DNA of 64,000 nucleotides, taken from the NCBI GenBank assembly GCA_005765155.1, contig VCCP01000004.1, forward strand, positions 2,480,001 to 2,544,000, written 5' to 3'. The notes under the pieces are model-generated. The model was not told the origin of the DNA. It saw only the letters and a list, made by a program, of their open reading frames with translations, and did not search any database. Position 1 is the first letter of the stretch, and the number at the start of each line of letters is the position of its first letter. Source of the stretch: Zelopaecilomyces penicillatus. Taxonomy: Eukaryota; Ascomycota; Sordariomycetes; Hypocreales; Pseudodiploosporaceae. Made by a program: the position numbers and the translations under genes. Positions 23,171 through 34,207 of this stretch are shown piece by piece.

Positions 23171-24436
23171 TCACAGCGCTAAAAAGGTCGACACAACCAA
23201 CGCTGTGAAACCAACAGCAAGGGACAAACCCTGGCCAAAGACGGGACTCGCGTCTGAGGTCCTGCCGCAGCACTTCCCGTTCCAGGTGACATTGTTCGCC
23301 CTGGCTGCCGCGATGAAGACGGACCCTTCCGGCTCTCCATAGTTGTAGTAATCCACATTGAGGATATTAGGCGTGCGGCCCCAATCGGAGCGGCAGTTGT
23401 TAGCCGCCATTCCTAGACTGCCGTAGCCATCGGCGGCATTGGTCTCGTTGAGCAGGGCGACGGCCGGGACAAGGAGTTGGAGGTTGAAGACGTTAAACTC
23501 GGCGTTCAAGTTATGATTCATCAAGTACAAACGGTCCTTGGCCGACTCCTCGCTCAGGTCTGGGGGTCGTTGCACTGTGCAAGGAAAGTCGCGGGAAAGA
23601 GGGTCAAAGGGCGTCTCCCACATCTGGGAGAACTGGTCTAGCAGCCAGGGGTATTCCGTCTGATCGGCCTTGTAGTCGAGGAACATGATGATGCGCTTTC
23701 CCCGCAGAATGAGGCTCTCAAGCGTGGGCCAATCCTCGAGAGTCATGGGAAACACATGAGGCTGGTACACATACTTGAGGATGCCTGTTTGCTCAATGTA
23801 CGGTGCGTACAGCGAAGGATGCGAGTAGTTGCCGTTGCCAAGCAAGATGGTGACGACATCATAAGGATGCTCATCAACCCAAGTCTTGACCTCGCCAAGC
23901 CACTCGCCAATGGGCCCGGCGTCGAGAAGATCGCATTTCGTATGGCAAAAGTGTGGCTCCGAGCCGTTGACCGGGAATTGGATCTGAGCTTGAAGGAAGC
24001 GGATGCCGTCATCGAGCTGCTGTTTGACGGGCAAAGCCTGGTTAGAGCCCGAATTGCCAGGGCGTACAAACGGCGAGTTATGGGCGCCGACGTGGGTAAT
24101 GTTGCTGTATTTGCGAGTGCACAGCTCGACGTAGTTGTTGCAAGGCTGCGTGTTGATCGGTGCCGGAGCTCCAGATGTGGATGTGAGGTTACCGCTGGGG
24201 CTGACGGTTGGGAAGAGGGTACCAGTGACGGTGCCGGTGATGTTTGCCCCAGTGAGCGTGATCTTGGAGGTATAGGTCGTGTAGGCGTCGCTGGGCGGCG
24301 CAGTTGGTCTCGACTCCTCTACTTTGGTGCCCGTGAAGAATTCGAGATCTGATGTGCCCGTGTATGACACCTTTTGCGCGGCCACGCTCTGGTAGAGAAG
24401 CGCAAACGAGCCGAGAGCTGTAATGGAGGTTCTCAT
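23171..24436 (-). CDS. secreted, probably GPI-anchored PLC-like phosphodiesterase, 421 aa
   Basis: It has a PI-PLC X-like TIM-barrel fold, typical of fungal proteins labelled PLC-like phosphodiesterase. The substrate is unknown; a phosphodiester lipid or glycan is likely. The start is the ATG at 24436, which opens a signal peptide (MRTSITALGSFALLYQSVAAQ); the frame stays open 111 codons upstream but that part has leader-like composition. After a Ser/Thr/Pro linker (about residues 40-85) come the catalytic-type motif VGAHNSPF, then PVKQQLDDGIRFLQAQ and VVTILLGNGNYSHP, characteristic of this fungal subfamily. Cysteines are abundant in the second half, as in extracellular proteins. The last 20 residues are hydrophobic after a small-residue patch (DASPVFGQG), a plausible GPI signal. 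It is unrelated at motif level to the other PLC-like gene at 29028. Confidence 0.85.
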   Translation of the reverse strand: MRTSITALGSFALLYQSVAAQKVSYTGTSDLEFFTGTKVEESRPTAPPSDAYTTYTSKITLTGANITGTVTGTLFPTVSPSGNLTSTSGAPAPINTQPCNNYVELCTRKYSNITHVGAHNSPFVRPGNSGSNQALPVKQQLDDGIRFLQAQIQFPVNGSEPHFCHTKCDLLDAGPIGEWLGEVKTWVDEHPYDVVTILLGNGNYSHPSLYAPYIEQTGILKYVYQPHVFPMTLEDWPTLESLILRGKRIIMFLDYKADQTEYPWLLDQFSQMWETPFDPLSRDFPCTVQRPPDLSEESAKDRLYLMNHNLNAEFNVFNLQLLVPAVALLNETNAADGYGSLGMAANNCRSDWGRTPNILNVDYYNYGEPEGSVFIAAARANNVTWNGKCCGRTSDASPVFGQGLSLAVGFTALVVSTFLAL

Positions 24437-27008
24437 GGCGGGCGATTTATTGGTAGCAGTTGTATGTATTAGTGGCTGGCATGCGACACTGCACGGGAAT
24501 TCTACCCGGAACGATTCGTGAGGACGGGAAACAGTGACTTTGAGAAGCGATTGAAGGCGAGGAAAAACGACAATATCAGAGCTCCGTGAGAGAAGGACGA
24601 GCTTGGAAAAAGGTTTGGAGGAGGGAGGGAGAAGGAGGAAAGCGCCAGTTGTCGGATCTTGAGGTGTCCCGAGACCAATCCTTTTGGCACTCGAGGACCA
24701 GAACAGGCCAAGCAAGAACAGAAAAGAGACAGATGAGAATAGCTTCAAAATCAATAGCTTGACATTCAAAAGAGAGAATATAATGGCACTCTGTTAATGC
24801 GTTGTGTCGAAGCCCCCGTGACAGCTTGCAGAATAAAAAATGGCGGATGTGGCTGCCACCAAAGATCACCCGACGACCGAGCAGGTGGTTTCGTTGGGCG
24901 TTTGAACCCAAAGCTGCAAAGCTACGTCGGCCAAGGTACCAAGAAGTACTGCGAGCATGTGTTTCCAGTGAGGTATGACGATACCTGTCTCCACCAAACG
25001 ACCACACCCCTGGCTTGTTTTTTCTTTTTTATTGTTGCGCTTCGGAATAAAGGAATGGAAAAGGATCAAAAAGAAAAAGAAAGCAACTTCAACTTCAACT
25101 AGGTCCGTCCACCGGCACTTGCTCGATCGGCGGGAAATAGACGACAGGCAGCAGCAGCAGCAGTGAGAAAATAGGCAAGCCTTTGTCTATTCCTGGCCTA
25201 CAGGCTAAAAGGTGCACTGTAATTTTTAGTGGGCTGTGATATTAGTAGAGCCTGCATTGTCGCTAGCTTGATCTTGGTTTAGCAGGGATCTGGATCACTG
25301 AACGGGATCGGCATCTTCGGCACGAGTCCGCAACATCCTGGTCTGCTCTGAGTGAAGCATGTATGACCAGGTAAACTCATTTTATAGAAGATTTATGATT
25401 TATTTCAAAAGAATTTATAAATTAATAAAATGCAAGTTATCTAGATTGTTTTATTCCATCTGATTATAATGTTCTATAATCAAATAAAGAGGCATATATG
25501 AGGGTTTAATTTAGGTAGCCTCTTAACAAAGGTACTAGGATGTCGTCTATATCTTCTGGTGACGCAGGCTGTAACTCTTGACTCCACTCCATGCAATACC
25601 GTCGACCGACTCTGTCGTACTGATCCACAAGGGTTCTCATTGGGGATACTTATCCTATCCTATCCTGATTTCCTTCTCTGGACATCTTGTCGATCTGTAT
25701 TACTACCGGCATTGGAACAAGCTTCGAATGCGCCGCTGACAGGTGAGAATCTTACTGTTCAGACACTGACTCGGGCAAATCCGGCTGTCAGTACGAGCAA
25801 CCGAAAGACTTTAGGAGGAGAGCTCAGACAAGTTGTTTGCAGTTGGCAGTTGGCAGTAATAACACTTCAGAAAAAACCTGTTTGGACCAAATTGCGCTCC
25901 GTATTTCAAAATTGCACGAGTAGGCGTGCATAATTTGGGGCGCAATACAGAATCAAACAGAGGAATTAAAAGTCGAAACAACAACACTGCCCTAAACTTT
26001 CGAGGACCCGCTTAGAGGGCCAAGGCGTGAACAGTGGAGAAAAGCTGCAGGCGGACGAACTGGTTGCATTTGTTTGGTTTGTACGCGCGTTCTGTATGTT
26101 CCTTGGCTGCAAACTCTTTCTTGGTGAGAACATATAATGGGGGCTTTGTTGATGCCCAGAATCACAGTTTCTCAACTGTGATGAATATCTGCTCACCGAC
26201 TTGAAGATTGGTACACAGTAGTATGTACCTGTAGGTACTGCCCTGGGTGCTCGTGCTCTTGGAGTTTTCTCCTACCCGCGCTCCTACCTGCAGGAATTAC
26301 AGTGGACTGTTAGTGGCTGCACCGCCCCTCGCCTCCACTGTCCAGGGGGGGTTGCTGGGCAGACATCAGAGACATCAGACTCCCAGAGACATATTACCCC
26401 ATTGAAGGAGTTGCACTTCCCATCCAGGTGAGGTGAGGTGGTCGCTTAGCGCCAAGGGGAACTACCTCTAGCAGCAACCCTGCACGGCCTAGAACAGTTG
26501 GGCTAGCCCCTAATCAGTGCCCAGGCACACCTCCTGGAAGCCGCCATGGCAGTGAAGCCACTCCTCTCCCGTAGCCACCTGTAAGGTCCTCGTGCAACAT
26601 TGCAGCAGCAAGCAACCCTTTCGAGGCCCCCAGTGGCTGCAAGGCTGCAGTCATCTGCCCTGTGCGTGCGCCATGAGTACCGATGACGCTGGAGTGCAGC
26701 GGCGTCCCTGAACTTCGGGCATCGAACAGCACAGCATGGAGATTCATCACCGGAGCTCTTCCTTTCCAGAGCTTTCCTGACAACTCTCAACACACCTCAA
26801 CGCTGTTGGGTATGTTGCGACTTTACCTTCAATTCTGAACGACTCACTTCTGATGATCACCTTTGCTTTCATCCAAGCTAAGACGGCTTTCTAATTCTCC
26901 TTTTCGTCCATCTAGATAGCTCTTCTTCTACGCTGTTGCTGGGGCCTCTGTCGCCTGCCCTTTTTTTATTATTTTGTGTTGGTGGTTTGCTTCAAACAAC
27001 CGCCCACC
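24437..27008. other. divergent intergenic region with an AT-rich island
   Basis: The shared upstream region of the PLC-like gene (-) and the SUR7-family gene (+). From about 25376 to 25500 the sequence becomes strikingly AT-rich (ATTTATGATTTATTT, AATTTATAAATTAATAAAA), unlike the GC-balanced flanks. The segment at 26270-26800 is GC-rich and probably holds the SUR7-gene promoter and leader. The short frames are not called. Confidence 0.5.
25376..25500. repeat. AT-rich island, possible decayed element
   Basis: About 125 bp made largely of A and T with abrupt borders. In ascomycetes such islands often mark decayed transposons or repeat-induced point mutation. It has no open frame or terminal repeat that I can see. 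The composition is seen; the origin is inference. Confidence 0.4.
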
Positions 27009-27985
27009 ATGGCTGCTCCGAATACGCGCCGCAACACGACGATCGCCGTTTGCCTCTGCTATTTTATTTCGTTACCGTTTCTGATTATGGTGCTCCTTGG
27101 AAACACCCACATCAATGGCGTCCTCAACGACATTTTCTTCTTCAAGCTCGACGTCTCCCACATTATTCCCATATCCGTCGAAAATTCGTCCCTACTCAAC
27201 TCCGTTGCCCGCAGTCTTGGCCTCCACGACTTTTACCAGGTTGGCCTATGGAATTTCTGCGAGGGCTACCTTGATGAGTTTGTCTCCCCGATTTTCAAAG
27301 CTTCCCTAAACCCCTAGTATAATAATTTCATGGTGACTGATATTTCGAGTTTCACTGCAGGGGTGTTACCTATTGCTCAAAGCCGGAAACGCTCTACTGG
27401 TTCAACCCGGTCGAGGTCCTTGTCGGCGAACTCCTCGCCGGAGCCAAGATCGCCTTGCCTGCCCAGGTCATTACAATTCTGAATTTGCTGAGAATCGGCC
27501 AACAGGTCATGTTTGGCTTCTTCCTGGCCGGCACCATCGTCAACTTTGTCCTGATGCTGCTCACCCCTCTCGCCCTCATCACACGCCTGTTTAGCTTGTT
27601 CTTGGCCTTGCTCGGCGGCGTAGCTGGTCTTCTCATCACCGTTGCTGCCGTCATTGCCACCGTCATTAGTGTCGCGGCCAAGGTCGCGCTCACGGCGCAA
27701 GATCAACTTAATATCAGTGCGGTTATTGGTATCAAAATGTTTGTCTTTATGTGGATAGCCTCCGTCCTGACCAGTCTGGCTTTCCTTCTCCAATCTGCCT
27801 TGAGCTGCTGCTGCGCACCTCAGAGGGGCAATCGTTCACCACGGGATCCACAGGATCCACAAGAGCCAGTCGAAGGAGAGGAAGGCACAGAAATGGCTGC
27901 GACAACTCCTGGCGTAGGCCCCGAAAGCAAGAGAACACCCCTTACGCTACCAACATTTATCCGCAGGAGAAAAGGTGGTTCATGA
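27009..27985 (+). CDS. SUR7/PalI-family tetraspan membrane protein, 297 aa
   Basis: A claudin-like SUR7 family protein, generally associated with eisosomes and plasma-membrane or cortical patches, and with wall stress and endocytosis. Two exons, 27009-27277 and 27361-27985, are joined across an 83-bp intron (donor GTTTGT, branch-like GTGACTGAT, acceptor TGCAG). The join restores the family signature YQVGLWNFCEGY...GVTYC with its paired cysteines; reading through gives a stop after 102 codons. The first hydrophobic segment lies at residues 11-32, followed by an extracellular loop with the W-N-x-C motif, then three segments between about residues 125 and 255, then a Cys-rich juxtamembrane patch (CCCA) and a Pro/Glu-rich cytoplasmic tail. 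Its size fits SUR7/FMP45 rather than the long PalI proteins. It converges with the PLC-like gene at 29028. Confidence 0.85.
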
Positions 27986-29027
27986 ACAACCTGTTCTTTT
28001 GAAACTGTTAGTTAAACTCGGGGATTTGAGGTCGCCTCCGCGGTACGGAGCACCACATCATTGGGACAGAGTGTAATGTTCATATACAAATCACATCGTT
28101 TGCGTCGCGATCGCTCGAAATTGACCATTCGGGCTGTCGCCTGACGAAAGGGCGCTTTTGGACGACATGTAATGGCGGCACTGTCTAGAAGATAGACATT
28201 GGCATACATATCCTGCTTGTCTTTGTGGAAGATCTTTTGATCTATCCTTTACACTTTCCTACAAAGCTACTGCTAAATTACCCCTTGGCAAGTACATGAG
28301 GAGAGATAATAACTGCTTATCAAATATCAAGGGTAACATGGGGCGCCTGGAATTGCATTTCTTCTTCTTTTTTGGGTCTATTGTTTTTTTCAGCGTGCTG
28401 TTGCACCTGTCACGAGTCGCATAGATAATATCTCTTTGGTAGCAAATCAATCTAGCCAGGGTTTGGTGTATGGACTGACCTTTCTGCAATTACTGCTACG
28501 TTATATCGATAGAGGTGTATGGGAGAACGTAGTTATGCTGAGGCAGCCTGGTGAGGAACCGCAGTTGAAACCCTTCTATGTAAAGCCGGTGCTTGTTAAT
28601 CATTGGCAACCTTTTTCGATTCACATTTTTTACATGGAAGCGAATCTCAACTGAGGTTGACGGCACGCGAATCTTTCACAACGTCCATCAGTAAGGGACA
28701 CAATACAGTTGTTGTCCAAAGATCTTATTTTTATCAAGAATTTGAGCTGAAGCTAACAAAAGAAACTTTCTTATTGAAGTTTGTTCCGCCAAACAGGGGA
28801 GTCAGTGTGAGCAGCAAGTTCTCTCCCATCAATAGTCATATCACAGCCCCGTAAATCATAATCGTAATAGCAAGAAAATGAGTAAAACATGTCAAATCAT
28901 TTCATCATCCAATCATTCAATCCCAGACCAAACAAATTCCACCCCACTTACTCCATATATCACCTTATCAACGATTGCATCTCTCTGGCTTACATGACCC
29001 TTGAAGATGCAGACCATCAAGATAAAC
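27986..29027. other. intergenic region between convergent SUR7-family and PLC-like genes
   Basis: It should contain both 3' UTRs. It is moderately AT-rich with short unconvincing frames, and no RNA gene or repeat was recognised. Confidence 0.5.
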
Positions 29028-30857
29028 TCAATCCTTTGCAACCCCCTTCACCTTGCCACCCAGGGAACCGCACTTTCTCGCTACAAGACAATGGTTCATT
29101 GCCATGACAAGAGCCTTTTGCTGATTCCCATGAACACTGTCTACAGAGATCCAGTTAGGGTAAGATTGGTCGTCAATGCCCTCCCACAGATTATCATATA
29201 GAGCCAGCCAGGGCTCAAACCCCATTTCCTCAATGGAGTCAACGGGGAAGGGCACACCGGCGCCTAGTTGTGTCATGAGCCAGTCGGAGATGAAGATGCG
29301 CGCATCACGGCTTGGTCGTTGCGTGTGGATGTGGTCTAGCTGATCTTTGACCATGGTCTTGACCTTGTCCGTCTCCGACCAGCGGTGGTTGGCGGGAAAG
29401 TTGCGGCTGGTGACGAAGCCTTCTTTGCCACCGGGGAAGTTGCCCTCAATGTCTCCTATGAGCCAGGACTCGTCGACACGAATGAGAACAGCGGAGGTCC
29501 CGTTGCCGATGAACTTTTCGAGCGGCCACTGCGTGATATCCTCGCTATCTGAGACGTTGGCGCGGTGCTCAAGACCCTTGAGAGATTCATACATGGCCGC
29601 CCTGCCAGCTTGATCGAGCCTTTTGTAATTATGCTCAGCGTCAACGCCGTCTGTGGGGTGGATGTCCCAGATAATAAGCTCTCCTGGAACTTCTCTATTG
29701 AACTTGTTGACCTCCTTGACCATTTCGTCAAAGCTGGCGCCCCAGAACCCATTGTAGACATTGACAATCCTGCTGCCATGGATCTCATGGAAACCCTTTT
29801 TGGTTTTGACTGGACGCACATCGAGGACCCGGACGCCACCTTCACCGAGCTGATCATAGAGACGAAGACTCTGCGTTTTAGTGTTGCGCGGTTGTGCAAA
29901 GTTAACCCGATGTTCGGCCTTCCACATGCCGGAGTGGTGCGAGCGTGGCATAATTATATGGCGGAGTGGCAGTTTACCAATTTCAGGAAGCTGAGACTGC
30001 ATCCAGTCCAGCGGAGGATCAACGGAGGTGAAGTGACCCTCCTTGCCAGCAAGCACAAACCCGACGCCGCCGGGGCGACGATAGTTGCCGAGCCTGTGCT
30101 CTGACAGCTTGCCATTGTTAACAGTAGCCAACTCCTCTAGAAACTTGACCCAAACGACATGGTCTTCGCCATTGCGATACTCAATCATAAACGACGCCGG
30201 CTTCTCAGTGCCCTCGAGGTGATAGGCAACCTCGGCCGCAGAGTGCTGAGGGATGATACCGTGGCGTGACATGGCTAGGAGTGTCTTCTTAGCGCCGGGT
30301 TCAATGACATCGGGCCAGCCGACCCAGCTGTCAACGTTGTAGTTGTGGGTAAAGCCCTTGATCCACCTGTAAGGAGTAGCGTTGATAATGCTGATCCAGC
30401 GATCGTCCATTTCCTCGATGCCCTTGTGAGCACGGGCTGCGATGTGATTGCCAGACTTCTGCAAGTTATCTTCGTCACTGTGTTTGTTGAGGTGATTAAT
30501 GACGGGACGTTCGGGCCCAGGCGTGGTGATAACATCAACCCCCCTAGTTTTTTCATCATCAAGAGGTCTATCCATATGGGCCCGAGCATGGAAAATGGAA
30601 GGAGAATTTGTTGTGGGCTTAGCCTCTAAGTCAGGGAAATCCATGATGACAGGGCCGGGCTGGGTGAGCTCGGTAGGCAGAACCGCAACCGTAACTGTGG
30701 AAAACCCAAAAGAGGTCCGGGATGGAGCAGAATGCGCCGTGACACTAGGAACGATAGATATAAAGCTGCTCGTTGCTTGGTGTAAAGGGCTCGCCTGCGT
30801 GAGAGCAGAGAGGCCGGCAAAAGCCACGGCGCTTTGGAAAGGCACCATTGCAAACAT
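29028..30857 (-). CDS. secreted PLC-like phosphodiesterase, 609 aa
   Basis: A second PI-PLC X-like TIM-barrel enzyme, of a different subfamily from the one at 23171. Residues 1-23 form a signal peptide. A Ser/Thr/Pro region follows to about residue 145. Next is a beta-rich segment (DDRWISIINATPYRW...) seen in fungal PLC-like proteins. The catalytic barrel has HIIMPRSHHSGMW, where the His pair matches the PI-PLC active-site strand, then LRLYDQLGEGGVRVLDVRPV, HEIHGS and ELIIWDIHPTD. Calcium-ligand residues of canonical eukaryotic PLC are not evident. There is no hydrophobic C-terminus, so it is probably secreted rather than anchored. Single exon; a second ATG lies three codons in. Substrate unknown. 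Confidence 0.85.
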   Translation of the reverse strand: MFAMVPFQSAVAFAGLSALTQASPLHQATSSFISIVPSVTAHSAPSRTSFGFSTVTVAVLPTELTQPGPVIMDFPDLEAKPTTNSPSIFHARAHMDRPLDDEKTRGVDVITTPGPERPVINHLNKHSDEDNLQKSGNHIAARAHKGIEEMDDRWISIINATPYRWIKGFTHNYNVDSWVGWPDVIEPGAKKTLLAMSRHGIIPQHSAAEVAYHLEGTEKPASFMIEYRNGEDHVVWVKFLEELATVNNGKLSEHRLGNYRRPGGVGFVLAGKEGHFTSVDPPLDWMQSQLPEIGKLPLRHIIMPRSHHSGMWKAEHRVNFAQPRNTKTQSLRLYDQLGEGGVRVLDVRPVKTKKGFHEIHGSRIVNVYNGFWGASFDEMVKEVNKFNREVPGELIIWDIHPTDGVDAEHNYKRLDQAGRAAMYESLKGLEHRANVSDSEDITQWPLEKFIGNGTSAVLIRVDESWLIGDIEGNFPGGKEGFVTSRNFPANHRWSETDKVKTMVKDQLDHIHTQRPSRDARIFISDWLMTQLGAGVPFPVDSIEEMGFEPWLALYDNLWEGIDDQSYPNWISVDSVHGNQQKALVMAMNHCLVARKCGSLGGKVKGVAKD

Positions 30858-31410
30858 TGTTGCGTATCAGGATTAATGTGTACTTCTTGTACGTTGTGTG
30901 AGTGGTATTGAGTTATCTAGTATCCAAGAGGAGTTGCGATGAGTGCCTAAGAAGGGGGAGAGTAGAGTGTATCCGAATCTCGTAAGTATCGTAGCAAGCG
31001 AAAGCTGGATGGACGAGTGAAAGTAACATGCAGTAGATAGAGAAAGAATGAAAGAAAGAAAGAGGGAGCAAGAGAGAGGAAGCGAGGATTAAATAATGCC
31101 CATTTTTAGCATTTAAGAGATTTTCTAAATAGACTCTTCCAAACCTTGTTAGCCATGCTGCTCTCTTGCAAGGCTTAATTGCAGCTCAACTCTATATAGG
31201 GGCAAAACGTGACGCAGCATGACCAAACTTTGTAAGGTTTTTTTTTCAGACGCAGAGAATGCTATGGTGTTCCATATACTCAAGCAACAAACCGTTCTTA
31301 AAAATGTTACCAAGCGAGCCATGCTCAGCAGAGTGGCTCACTCTCGTCTTGTTTCTTTCTTTTTCTTTCTTTAAGCTAGATACGTCCCGATGAGGTTGAA
31401 GTCGACGCAA
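30858..31410. other. short intergenic region, purine-rich
   Basis: It lies between the PLC-like gene (upstream side) and the 3' end of GMP synthase, both on the - strand. A GAAA/GAGA tract at 31040-31085 reads as a CT-rich tract on the coding strand, typical of ascomycete core promoters, and probably belongs to the PLC-like gene. Confidence 0.5.
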
Positions 31411-34207
31411 TCATTCTAGCTCAATCGTTCCAGGGGGCTTGCTCGTAATATCATATGTGACACGGCAAACACTGTCAATGCATTAGAAAAGTCAAAAAAA
31501 CGTGAAACGCAAGACACCGGAGAAAGCCCCAAAAGAAGGAAAACTCGGCTTTTGGCAAATTAAGGTTTTTCACGTACCCCTGGACTTCGTTGACAATACG
31601 GTTCATAACTCGCTGAAGGAATTCCCATTCGAACTCGACTGATTTCCAGAAAGTCAGTAGTTGAATCAGGTGACACGGTAAATGAGCTCAACTCACAGGC
31701 AGTTGCTGTCATGAAATCGGTAGTGCAGACAGCTCTGAGTATGATGATGTAACCGTAGACACGCTTGTCTCCTTGAACTCCGACAGCACGGCTAGGATCA
31801 ACAGCAGCATAGGCTTGAGAGATCTGATCATAAAGGCCGGCCTTGCGAATCTCAGAGATGAAAATGTGGTCGGCTTGGCGCGCAATCTCGACCTTTTCGT
31901 GAGTTACTTCGCCCAAGATTCGGACAGCAATGCCGGCTATTTATAGGTTAATAAGGTCAGACTGATAGTTGCAGAAAAGGGGGTCCATACGGCCTGGGAA
32001 AGGATGCTGTTAAAATTGAGTTAGCAGGAGGTTCAAATCTAGGATAATGAGGAGCAGTGCAACGTACCCTCATCACAAGCTCTTCTGAGATTCCGAGTGC
32101 TCGGCCCAAAGCTGCTCAATCATGTTAGTTCTCTTATTTCAGAAATTTTTTCAAGAGAGGCCCGAAGATGAGATGACACGCACCGCGAACTTCATCCTTG
32201 TAGAGGTTGCGAAGCGGCTCAATCAATTGCAAGCCTTGACCGTTGGTCATTCGCTCGGGCAGACCACCACTGTAGCCTGAGTTAGCAAGGTATAATAATA
32301 TTGGTATTGAGGTGTTCTAGAGGTAGCGTACACGTTGTGATGGGTCTGCGCGAAAGGTCAGCAAAATATCGTCAAGGAGTTTCAAGATGTCCCTGGGAAG
32401 CAAACAAACCTTGATTGTAGCTGAAGGTCCCTTGAAAGAGAGACTCTCGATGACGTCGGGGTAGAGAGTTCCCCTGCAAGCCAATTAGAAGAAACACGAG
32501 GACAGTCCAGCTATGACGCTACTCACTGCAGGAAGAACCCGATTTTGCTGACTTCCCCTTTTTGGGCAGCAGCATCTTCAATCTTCTTAGCCTCGGCCTC
32601 GAAAACATCGATAAACGTATTTCCTGCAGACGGATTAGAGCCAGACAACATAGCATATGGGGACCGTGTATCATACCGATGAACTTTCTCTTCTTCTCAG
32701 GCTCGTCAATGCCTTTCAGGCCGTCCAAGAACAGTTGGGACGCATCCACAACCGTGAGGTTGATATCCAAATTTTCCGAGAGGTCTTTCTTGACCTGCTC
32801 GCTCTCATTCAATCTCATTACTCCGTCTTCAGATATTGGTTAGCGTCGATATTGACAGACCCAGATGGAAAAGGAATGTACGCACTATTGACAAGCACAG
32901 CCCAGAATCTTGAGCCAATGGCCTCTTTCTGAACATGGTCGTCAGCACCTATTTGGAGAATATCCCAAGACGTATACGCAAGCAGTGGATCTACATACCA
33001 TGAGTTTGGCAGCTACCGTGGAGTCGACACCACCGCTGACAGCGCCCAGAACCTGACCAGTTTCACCAACAATGCTGCGAATTCGGGCAACTTCTTGCTC
33101 CAGGAACGCATCCATGGTCCAGTTCTGCTTGCACTCGCAAATATCAACAGCAAAGTTTTTCAGAAGCTGAGTTCCATTCTCGGTGTGGGTAACCTCTGGA
33201 TGGAATTGAAGGCCGTAGATGGGCTTCGACTCGTGGGCGATGGCAGCATACTCGGAGTTGTCAGAGGTGGCGACTGTGTGGAATCCCTCCGGTAGCTTGG
33301 ACAACTTGTCGCCGTGGCTCATCCAGACGCGCTTGGCGTCCTCGAAACCGTTGAAAAGACGATCGACATGGCCATTTTCTGACTGTTGGGCCCTAAGGGT
33401 GGAATGGCCATACTCGCGGCGCTCACCGGCGACGACATTGTCGGGGCTGATGCGATAGGCAAGCTCTTGCATGCCATCTGTTGAGATTGAAGCCTCTGGT
33501 GTTAGATTCGACACGAATACAATCAGCTACGAAGGGGCATAATAGTCACATACAGCAAACTCCCAGAATGGGTACATCTGTGGGGAAAAAGAGGTCAGTA
33601 CACGAAAGACAAGTCAGAGCCTAAAGGTGCACCATACTGAGATCAAACACAGCAGGATCTACATGAGGGCTGCCCTCCTCATAGACCGAGTAAGGACCGC
33701 CAGACAAAATAATTCCCTTGGGGGTGAAGTCAAGCTCGGAAATCTTTTGAGTGCACGGGAGCATCTCCGAGTAGATGTTGAGCTCTCGGAGACGTCGAGT
33801 GATCCTATCTCAGCCATGGTTAGTTGATACACATGACTTCATACTCTCTACGCGTTGCTGCAGGCAGGGTCTTTTGGGCTCTCATAGTTTTGGCGGGGCT
33901 TATCATGGAGGGGTCGCGACGCGGAATGAGGGGCAGATAAAAAAAAAAGTCTTGAAGTGGCCGCATCAAACATCAAAGAAGAATTGTGCCATTGCTGGGC
34001 GCTTCAAGAAGGCAAAGCAAGGTGCAAGAGGCCAGTTAAGAACACATACAGATGCGTATATTGCGATCTAATTCACAGCCGAAGCCCAGTTAGTAATTGG
34101 TAATGCCTTCAAGAGGTTACGAAGACCAGTTCAGCTCACCCAAAATCAAGGGTCAGGATGGTGTCGAAAGCCTTGTGAGGCATCGCATCTGGAGAATTGG
34201 GCGCCAT
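31411..34207 (-). CDS. gua1: GMP synthase (glutamine-hydrolysing), 543 aa, 16 exons
   Basis: It converts XMP, ATP and glutamine to GMP, the last step of guanine nucleotide synthesis, in the cytosol. Exons: 34207-34140, 34067-34050, 33804-33638, 33577-33554, 33477-32999, 32928-32886, 32826-32677, 32623-32527, 32473-32410, 32345-32332, 32269-32184, 32111-32068, 32006-31991, 31936-31697, 31638-31578, 31471-31411. They total 1632 nt and every join is in phase. The glutaminase domain has LTLDFGSQY, catalytic Cys92 in GVCYGMQE and the His185/Glu187 pair in FHPEVTH. The ATP-pyrophosphatase domain has the P-loop SGGVDST at 240-246, then THHNVGGLPERM. The C-terminal dimerisation domain ends KPPGTIELE. 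Length equals that of fungal GMP synthases. Fifteen introns, with exons as short as 14, 16, 18 and 24 nt, make this by far the most split gene here; the second intron is 245 bp, the others 53-106 bp. Confidence 0.95.

Noticed and set aside
23756..24352. 198-codon + strand frame
   Set aside because: Antisense shadow of the PLC-like gene, caused by its codon bias.
26503..26793. Two overlapping - strand frames of about 90 codons
   Set aside because: They lie in the GC-rich promoter region of the SUR7-family gene and look like mutual shadows.
23171..30857. The two PLC-like genes as a recent tandem duplication
   Set aside because: Their active-site and flanking motifs differ throughout, so they belong to separate subfamilies.
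32020..32045. GGTTCAAATC resembling a tRNA B box
   Set aside because: It falls inside a GMP synthase intron; the flanking bases cannot pair as a T-stem and no A box lies at the right distance.
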